Source: Flavobacteriaceae bacterium (GTDB lineage Bacteria > Bacteroidota > Bacteroidia > Flavobacteriales > Flavobacteriaceae). Taken from it: a stretch of 7,330 nucleotides of DNA. Position 1 is the stretch's first letter; each line of letters opens with the position of its first letter. The notes under the pieces are model-generated. The model saw only the letters and a program-made list of their open reading frames with translations, had not been told where the DNA came from and made no database searches. Position numbers and translations under genes: made by a program. The stretch spans positions 1 to 7,330 of the forward strand of contig JALRDC010000163.1 in the NCBI GenBank assembly GCA_023262245.1, given 5' to 3'. This document shows, piece by piece, positions 1-5,429 of the stretch.

Positions 1-828
1 CACTGATCCGGTTAGAATCCCTAAAATATCATTACTTATTTTGGAGGATTGAATCCGAGTTAAAATAGTTTCCTCTTTTTCCCAATGTCCTTTGGTTAGG
101 GCAAGATGAATATTGCCATTGGTTGTTTGTTCATAGGCTCGCATACGGAAATTCCCATAGCGTGTTTTGATTTCATGATCTGCTTTTTGTACGATCAAAC
201 TGTCGTGTTGCATGCGGTAGGAAACCAGATCTTCTATGGAGACTATTTTAAGATTAAATTTTTTGGCAACTTCAAGCAATTGCGGTAATCGAGCCATAGT
301 GCCGTCTTCATTCATAATTTCTACAATAACGCCAGCTGCCTTAAATCCAGCCAGTCTTGCAAAATCTATAGCCGCCTCGGTATGTCCCGTCCTTCGAAGA
401 ACCCCTCCACTTTTAGCAATAAGCGGAAAAATATGACCGGGTCTGGAAAGGTCGTAGGGAGAAGTGTTTTCATCTACTAAAGCCTTTATAGTAGCGGAGC
501 GATCTGCAGCAGAAATTCCAGTAGTTACTCCCTTACCTTTTAGATCGACCGATACGGTAAAAGCGGTTTCCATGGGATCGGTATTGTTAGAAACCATTTT
601 CCCCAATTGGAGTTTTTGACAGCGTTCTTCCGTGAGCGGCGTGCATATTAATCCCCTTCCATGAGTCGCCATAAAATTGATTAATTCAGGAGTGATCATT
701 TCTGCCGCGGCGATAAAATCCCCTTCATTTTCTCTATTGGCATCGTCCACAACAATAATGACTTCTCCGTTTTTGATGGCTTCTATAGCCTCGGGAATAC
801 TAAATAATTCTATGTTGTTTTCTGTCAT
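1..828 (-). CDS. ribB: 3,4-dihydroxy-2-butanone 4-phosphate synthase with degenerate GTP cyclohydrolase II-like domain (partial, C-terminus outside window)
   Basis: Cytoplasmic riboflavin-pathway enzyme that converts ribulose 5-phosphate to 3,4-dihydroxy-2-butanone 4-phosphate plus formate. The 276 codons visible are open to the window edge. Residues 1-205 form a complete RibB domain: the acidic metal/substrate loop VDDANRENEGDF (27-38), HGRGLIC (56-62), the segment TTGISAADR (102-110), RPGHIFPL (129-136), GGHTEA-like RTGHTEAAID (146-155) and the closing SIEDLVSYR (197-205). From about 220 a RibA-like domain begins (RYGNFRMRAY, then HLALTKG), so the architecture is RibBA. However, where E. 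coli RibA has zinc ligands Cys54, Cys65 and Cys67, an ungapped alignment by eye gives Lys263, Gly274 and Val276. GTP cyclohydrolase activity is therefore doubtful (inference), and a separate ribA would be expected elsewhere. The ATG start overlaps the permease stop (ATGA), and there is no recognisable Shine-Dalgarno sequence. I see no FMN riboswitch, since the leader lies inside the upstream gene. RibB assignment is firm; the function of the second domain is open. Confidence 0.94.
   Translation of the reverse strand, partial: MTENNIELFSIPEAIEAIKNGEVIIVVDDANRENEGDFIAAAEMITPELINFMATHGRGLICTPLTEERCQKLQLGKMVSNNTDPMETAFTVSVDLKGKGVTTGISAADRSATIKALVDENTSPYDLSRPGHIFPLIAKSGGVLRRTGHTEAAIDFARLAGFKAAGVIVEIMNEDGTMARLPQLLEVAKKFNLKIVSIEDLVSYRMQHDSLIVQKADHEIKTRYGNFRMRAYEQTTNGNIHLALTKGHWEKEETILTRIQSSKISNDILGILTGSV
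825..828 (-). other. ATGA stop/start overlap between permease gene and ribB
   Basis: Read on the minus strand, ATG (828-826) starts ribB and TGA (827-825) ends the permease gene. A 4-nt overlap of this kind usually means translational coupling. The preceding leader is A/T-rich with no AGGAGG-like element, which fits re-initiation by the terminating ribosome (inference). Confidence 0.85.
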
Positions 829-2270
829 GATTTTTTTGGAAAAGGAAGTTTTTTTAACAGAGATAAAAAGGGACTAAATAGATCGTACAAGCTAATAGCA
901 CCTTTATCTGCAGAGGCTCTTTTTGTCAGTATATAGGAAAAAGGGGCAAGAATTAATGTTGAAAGCCAGGTGGCAATAAGAGGAGAAATGCTGTTGTCTT
1001 CAGCTGCATTTTTACTAAAAAGACCGATGTAATGATATGTAAGAAAAATGATGACGGAAAGTACAATTGGTAGTCCTAAACCTCCTTTTTTTATTATGGC
1101 TCCTAGGGATGCTCCAATTAGAAAAAGCAAAAGGGACACAAAAAGAAGTGTGTATTTTTCGTAGAGGAAAATTTTGTGAAGATTTATTAGTTTTTGGAAG
1201 GAAAAAAATTGAAGTCTTTTTGCTTTTAAATCGCGTATTGAGGTTTGTATTTTAGAAATACTTTGTGTAAATATGCGATCTTTTTTCCAATCCAGATCTA
1301 CTATTATAAAATCTAAAATATCTTCTGGTAAAGAATCTTGTTCAACAAGTGGAAGTCGGTTTTCTGCAATTTTACTCACCATACTGTGTTGCGAAAAATT
1401 TTGACTAAACACATCTTGCTCTTCGGTAAATTTTCTTTGGAGGGTATCAATACTAATTCGCAACTGATCAATTTTTTGCATTCGATAGGAAGAAGTCACT
1501 TTCTCCTCAGTTAAATCCACATTATTGAATTGAGAGAGGTCGATATTCATTTCATATTCTTCAAAAGCAACTTTTGCATGGGGAACCCGCTGGCGATCTT
1601 TCATTTTTTTCGGGATGACTTCTTCATATCGGTTTCCATTGTATAAAACTAATTTAAGGTTGGGATCGGTAGGTTCATTTTTCATCTCCCCACGTTCCGC
1701 TTTAATCACGATATTATTTTCTTTGTTTGGGGTGTATTCGTGGATAATCACATTTTCTAAAAAGCGGTCATTGTCTCCATACTTCCTATTTACTTTAATG
1801 TTGTATTGTCCAATCTCGTTAAAAATTCCCTCTCTGATAGCTAGCGTAGGTTCTAATTTAGCAAGATTCCTCCTTAGGTTATAAGATTTTAGTTCACCAT
1901 AGGGAATGATGTGGTTGGAAAAATAAAAGGTTCCTATTCCTAAGGCAATATGAAATACTAAAAGACTAAATAAGGCACGTTGAAGCGAGATACCCGTGGA
2001 CTTCATGGCCGCAAATTCATAATTTTCGGCAAAGGAACCGAAGGTCATCAAAGAAGCCAAAAGAACTGAAAGTGGCAAGACCAGGGGAATAAGTTTTGGT
2101 GAATAGTACACTAAAAACTTTCCAATAATAATAATATCCAAACCCTTCCCAGCCAGTTCATCTATGAAGAGCCAAAAAGTTTGTATGATAAAAATGAACA
2201 TACAAATTGTAAATACGCTAATAAGACGCGTTAGATAACTTTTTAGTATGTACCGATCAATTATTTTCAA
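825..2270 (-). CDS. LptF/LptG family permease (YjgP/YjgQ), 481 residues
   Basis: Inner-membrane permease of the LptF/LptG family. In the Lpt system two such proteins pair with the ATPase LptB to extract lipopolysaccharide from the inner membrane and pass it to the periplasmic bridge. The sequence has the family layout: the amino end DRYILKSYL (5-13), hydrophobic segments at about 12-36, 58-78 and 100-120, a large periplasmic region (about 121-365) starting with PTLAIREGIFNEI (141-153), then three more membrane segments at about 368-392, 398-418 and 428-448. The second half contains the family signature GASLGAIIKKGGLG (386-399). The start is TTG at 2270: the codon before it is ATC and the one before that is the lolA stop TAA, and the next ATG (residue 24) would remove most of the first membrane helix. 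At 481 residues it is longer than E. coli LptF/LptG (about 360); the excess is a charged, probably helical insert around 255-365. I cannot tell whether it acts as LptF or LptG, so no symbol is given. Confidence 0.93.
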   Translation of the reverse strand: MKIIDRYILKSYLTRLISVFTICMFIFIIQTFWLFIDELAGKGLDIIIIGKFLVYYSPKLIPLVLPLSVLLASLMTFGSFAENYEFAAMKSTGISLQRALFSLLVFHIALGIGTFYFSNHIIPYGELKSYNLRRNLAKLEPTLAIREGIFNEIGQYNIKVNRKYGDNDRFLENVIIHEYTPNKENNIVIKAERGEMKNEPTDPNLKLVLYNGNRYEEVIPKKMKDRQRVPHAKVAFEEYEMNIDLSQFNNVDLTEEKVTSSYRMQKIDQLRISIDTLQRKFTEEQDVFSQNFSQHSMVSKIAENRLPLVEQDSLPEDILDFIIVDLDWKKDRIFTQSISKIQTSIRDLKAKRLQFFSFQKLINLHKIFLYEKYTLLFVSLLLFLIGASLGAIIKKGGLGLPIVLSVIIFLTYHYIGLFSKNAAEDNSISPLIATWLSTLILAPFSYILTKRASADKGAISLYDLFSPFLSLLKKLPFPKKS

Positions 2271-2276
2271 GATTTA
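2268..2276 (-). other. lolA stop / permease TTG start junction in the same reading frame
   Basis: On the minus strand the junction reads TAA-ATC-TTG. TAA (2276-2274) ends lolA and TTG (2270-2268) starts the permease in the same frame. No ATG or GTG is available between them, and no purine-rich ribosome binding site is visible in the end of lolA. Start at the TTG by re-initiation or coupling is the simplest reading. Confidence 0.75.
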
Positions 2277-2909
2277 GTCATTTATGTAATAATCAGGGTA
2301 TTTACTGCTATCAAAAGTAAAAAAGTTGGGGCTTAAGATTGTGTTGGTTTTTAAATTCTTTAGAGTAAGGGTTGTTCGGGTTTCGGAACTCGCAATTTCA
2401 ATAAGCCGATAAATGGTTTTTCTATTCATATCAATGCCTAATAAGAGGTATTTCAAGTCTTTATTTTCTTGATTTGGGATAAGCTTTATAAACTGTATCG
2501 GTCTGCCTAAAACATTTTGTTTTATGTCCCACTGATAGGCATAACCGCTTTTATAAAACACCAATAATTCGGAAGGGTTGATGCCAAAATCGTCACCTTC
2601 TTCGGGGCTACTAATAGTCACTTCTTCATTTTCAGGAACAATGGTATAAGTTTTCTCTCCGTCAAAAAGTTGTTCGTTTCCTAAAAAATTCACCTTATAT
2701 AAATCTCCACTTATAGTAGCAAATCCATTTGTTTCTTGACGAATATTTTCCTGCCGGTTTTCCAAAACATAAGTAAAATCAAAACTTAAATTGTCAAAAG
2801 AGGCAATGGTACTCGAAACTTCGTCTAAGAGTTTTCTTGCTGCCTCTGGACTTTGAGCCTTTAGACTTAGTGACAGGAAAAGAAAAATAATAATTTGATA
2901 AACGTTCAT
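2274..2909 (-). CDS. lolA: LolA-like outer-membrane lipoprotein carrier
   Basis: Periplasmic chaperone that accepts lipoproteins released by the LolCDE transporter and ferries them to the outer membrane. The 211-residue protein begins with a short Sec signal peptide: hydrophobic core at about 5-16 and likely cleavage after Ala18, before Gln19, with no lipobox cysteine. The mature part carries the LolA pattern: a helix with AARKLLDEVSSTI (23-35), then alternating beta strands such as LSFDFTYVLE (41-50), a Gly-rich strand (NGFATISGDLYKVNF), LFDGEKTYTIVPENEEV and the later SPEEGDDFGINPSELL segment. Length matches the family (about 200-215). It starts 17 nt after ftsK and ends 3 nt before the permease, so it is co-transcribed with both. 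Pairing with an LptF/G permease suits a role in outer-membrane building. The family is divergent in sequence, so the call rests on pattern and neighbourhood; I found no LolB here. Confidence 0.87.
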   Translation of the reverse strand: MNVYQIIIFLFLSLSLKAQSPEAARKLLDEVSSTIASFDNLSFDFTYVLENRQENIRQETNGFATISGDLYKVNFLGNEQLFDGEKTYTIVPENEEVTISSPEEGDDFGINPSELLVFYKSGYAYQWDIKQNVLGRPIQFIKLIPNQENKDLKYLLLGIDMNRKTIYRLIEIASSETRTTLTLKNLKTNTILSPNFFTFDSSKYPDYYIND

Positions 2910-2926
2910 CTATAGGTGTTATTTAA

Positions 2927-5248
2927 TTAACTCTCAGAAATATCATTATCGAGTAAGCGATCCAAAGATGCCAAATCAGTAATTAATACTTGACGCGCTT
3001 TGCTTCCTTCAAAAGGTCCCACCACACCAGCAGCTTCCATCTGATCGATAATCCTTCCAGCACGATTGTATCCTAGTTTTAATTTTCTTTGCAATAAAGA
3101 TGCCGAACCTTGTTGAGCAGTAACAATAACTTCTGCTGCTTCTCTAAATAAAGCATCGCGTTCACTGGCATCTATGTCCAAATTACTACTGTTATCTTCA
3201 CCTACATATTCGGGTAATAAGTGGGCATCAGCATAAGCACGCTGCCCTCCTACATAAGATGCGATACGTTCAACTTCAGGAGTATCTACAAAAGCGCATT
3301 GAATTCTAGTCAATTCGTTTCCTTGTGTGTAGAGCATGTCTCCTCTCCCAATGAGTTGATCCGCCCCTCCACTGTCCAGTATGGTCCGGGAATCAATTTT
3401 TGAAGTTACGCGAAAAGCCACGCGAGCAGGAAAATTTGCTTTGATAATTCCTGTGATAACATTAACAGAAGGACGCTGGGTAGCAATAATTAAATGAATT
3501 CCAATAGCACGAGCTAACTGAGCTAGACGCGCAATGGGTGTTTCTACCTCTTTCCCAGCAGTCATGATTAAATCAGCAAATTCGTCAACAACTAAAATGA
3601 TGTAAGGCAAATAGCTGTGCCCATCGTTGGGATTGAGTTTACGCTCTTTAAATTTTTTATTATACTCCTTTAAATTGCGACACATAGCTGTTTTTAACAA
3701 CTCATATCGATTGTCCATTTCGATACAAAGGGAGTTTAAGGTATTGATTACTTTGGTATTGTCTGTAATGATAGCTTCTTCAGTATCTGGGAGTTTTGCT
3801 AAGTAATGCCGTTCGATCTTGCTGTAAATGTTTAACTCAACCTTTTTGGGATCCACCAAAACAAATTTTACTTCAGCTGGATGTTTCTTGTAGAGTAACG
3901 AAGTGAGCACTGCATTGAGTCCAACAGATTTTCCTTGACCTGTTGCTCCTGCCATAAGTAAGTGTGGCATTTTTGCTAAATCTACCACAAAGGTTTCATT
4001 ACTTATGGTTTTTCCCATGGCGATAGGTAATTCCATTTCTGCTTTTTGGAATTTAGCAGAAGCAATTACAGATCGCATGGAGACGACGCTCGGTTTTTGA
4101 TTGGGAACCTCTATGCCGATTGTTCCTTTTCCAGGGATGGGGGCTATAATGCGTATTCCTAATGCCGATAAAGAAAGCGCAATATCGTCTTCAAGATTTT
4201 TTATTTTGGATATCCGAACACCTGCATCGGGAACAATTTCATATAGGGTTACGGTCGGTCCAATGGTTGCCTTAATGTTTGAAATGCCAATTTTATAATT
4301 ATTGAGCGTTTCTACAATTTTATTTTTGTTGATCTCAAGTTCCTCTTGGTTTATGGTGATACCGCTTTCTCCATAATCTTTTAATAGATCAATATTTGGC
4401 ATCTTAAAGCTGCTCAATTCCAAAGTAGGATCAAAAAAGCCTTGTTTTTTTACTAAGCTGCTAGCAAGTTTTTCATCTAAAGTTTCTTCCTCTAGTGTCT
4501 CAACTTCCATCACCAATTCCGAGTTTTTTAAACTCGGTTCCTCAATTTCAGGGGTCTCTTGTTCAAGTTCTACTGTTGTTATGGTAGCTTCTTCACTTGC
4601 TTCTTTCTCTTCATGGTTTGTTTCTAGAGCGCTGTGAATATCCATAGTTTCCTCAGCTGATTCTTGAGGCACTTCGTTTTTTGCAATAATTTTATTCCAC
4701 CAAACAAGGGTTTTTTCAGGAGTCCAACCCAGTTCGATTACCACAAAGCACAAAAAGAAAAAGAGTAACCCTGAAAGAATGCCGAAATTTCCAACATATG
4801 CCTTTGAAAAAAGGTTGATTTCATACCCTACTATTCCTGAATAAAGCGGATCGTTGGGAAAAAAATATCCCAAAGCAATGGATAGCCATAGGATATGGGT
4901 TATGCCCCATGCCCAGTTAGAAATCAGGTTTGATTTTTTTCTATCAAAAAACAATTGAAAGCCACTTAAACCCAGTAAATAGGGAAAAAGAACAGCAGCA
5001 AGTCCTACGCCTTTATAAATAAAAAAGTGACCGATATAAGCTCCTAATTTGTTTAAAATATTTTTCGCTTCTACGGTTTTATCTAGAATAGAACCTAGCG
5101 TACTAAAATCAGTTTTCCAATTGACGAGGTAAGAAACAAAAGCAATCGCCAAAAGTATTGCTAGTAACATCAGTCCTCCCCCAAATAGTACTTGTCGTTG
5201 GCGGATTACCTTTGGATCTGATGTAGCACTTTTAAGCTTTTTAGCCAT
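2927..5248 (-). CDS. ftsK: DNA translocase FtsK (FtsK/SpoIIIE family), 773 residues
   Basis: Septal, membrane-anchored hexameric ATPase that pumps chromosomal DNA and promotes dimer resolution and segregation at division. About four N-terminal membrane segments are visible (roughly 20-42, 74-100, 113-132 and 152-173). A Glu/Thr-rich acidic linker (about 190-265) follows, and then the motor. The alpha part (about 290-400) includes GPTVTLYEIVPDAGVR (330-345). The beta RecA-like part has Walker A GATGQGKS (434-441), VDPKKVEL (465-472), Walker B ILVVDEFADL (551-560), and IATQRPSVNVITG (588-600). The C-terminal gamma winged helix (about 690-757) with SASLLQRKLKLGYNRAGRI (715-733) and GPFEGSKARQVL is the DNA-sequence-reading domain, so this is a complete, oriented FtsK rather than a plasmid transfer homologue. 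The linker is far shorter than that of E. coli FtsK (1329 residues). ATG start at 5248 gives the MAKK start; it follows a likely promoter at 5266-5273 and is first in the operon with lolA, the permease and ribB. Confidence 0.98.
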   Translation of the reverse strand: MAKKLKSATSDPKVIRQRQVLFGGGLMLLAILLAIAFVSYLVNWKTDFSTLGSILDKTVEAKNILNKLGAYIGHFFIYKGVGLAAVLFPYLLGLSGFQLFFDRKKSNLISNWAWGITHILWLSIALGYFFPNDPLYSGIVGYEINLFSKAYVGNFGILSGLLFFFLCFVVIELGWTPEKTLVWWNKIIAKNEVPQESAEETMDIHSALETNHEEKEASEEATITTVELEQETPEIEEPSLKNSELVMEVETLEEETLDEKLASSLVKKQGFFDPTLELSSFKMPNIDLLKDYGESGITINQEELEINKNKIVETLNNYKIGISNIKATIGPTVTLYEIVPDAGVRISKIKNLEDDIALSLSALGIRIIAPIPGKGTIGIEVPNQKPSVVSMRSVIASAKFQKAEMELPIAMGKTISNETFVVDLAKMPHLLMAGATGQGKSVGLNAVLTSLLYKKHPAEVKFVLVDPKKVELNIYSKIERHYLAKLPDTEEAIITDNTKVINTLNSLCIEMDNRYELLKTAMCRNLKEYNKKFKERKLNPNDGHSYLPYIILVVDEFADLIMTAGKEVETPIARLAQLARAIGIHLIIATQRPSVNVITGIIKANFPARVAFRVTSKIDSRTILDSGGADQLIGRGDMLYTQGNELTRIQCAFVDTPEVERIASYVGGQRAYADAHLLPEYVGEDNSSNLDIDASERDALFREAAEVIVTAQQGSASLLQRKLKLGYNRAGRIIDQMEAAGVVGPFEGSKARQVLITDLASLDRLLDNDISES

Positions 5249-5265
5249 TCATATAATTTCTAAAA

Positions 5266-5273
5266 CAAAAATA
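5266..5273 (-). promoter_or_regulatory. Probable Bacteroidota-type -7 promoter element of the ftsK operon
   Basis: The minus strand reads TATTTTTG, an exact match to the TAnnTTTG -7 consensus of Bacteroidota, 17 nt upstream of the ftsK ATG. That implies a short leader. The -33 TTG is not well placed: the nearest candidate (5288-5286, within TTTTG) lies only 12 nt away, whereas about 19 is usual. The AT-rich context makes chance matches possible, so this is tentative. Confidence 0.45.
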
Positions 5274-5378
5274 CAAATTCAATTGCAAAAGGATGACATT
5301 ATTATGACTTTGCCTTTACAGGTTATGGATTCCTTTTATAAAATAAGTAAACCTACAAGGTTAGGAAACTAGTTTATT

Positions 5379-5406
5379 AAAAAAACCCGATGGGAATCGG
5401 GTTTTT
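5379..5406 (-). terminator. Rho-independent terminator of katG
   Basis: A perfect 11-bp inverted repeat (AAAAACCCGAT at 5381-5391, ATCGGGTTTTT at 5396-5406) encloses the 4-base loop GGGA (TCCC on the transcribed strand). On the minus strand the GC core is followed by seven T residues (A-run 5379-5385 on plus). It sits 23 nt after the katG stop codon. The flanks are nearly symmetric, so it could also act on plus-strand transcription, though no plus-strand gene reaches it. Confidence 0.92.
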
Positions 5407-5429
5407 ACTAATTAATAAAAAGCGTTTTT

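Noticed and set aside
106..436. Two overlapping plus-strand open frames of 60 and 66 codons at the window start
   Set aside because: They are antisense to the ribB coding frame, which matches its family continuously across the whole stretch.
828..900. FMN riboswitch before ribB
   Set aside because: The stretch upstream of ribB is permease coding sequence with a 4-nt overlap, and I see no conserved RFN-type sequence blocks.
1615..1884. 89-codon plus-strand open frame opposite the permease gene
   Set aside because: Antisense shadow of a well-supported membrane-protein gene; the hydrophobic stretches mirror the codons of the other strand and there is no independent support.
5381..5406. Perfect palindrome as an operator for a regulator such as OxyR or PerR
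   Set aside because: Its position right after the katG stop, GC-rich stem with a 4-base loop and following T-run are those of an intrinsic terminator; a regulator site for katG would sit at its other end, outside the window.
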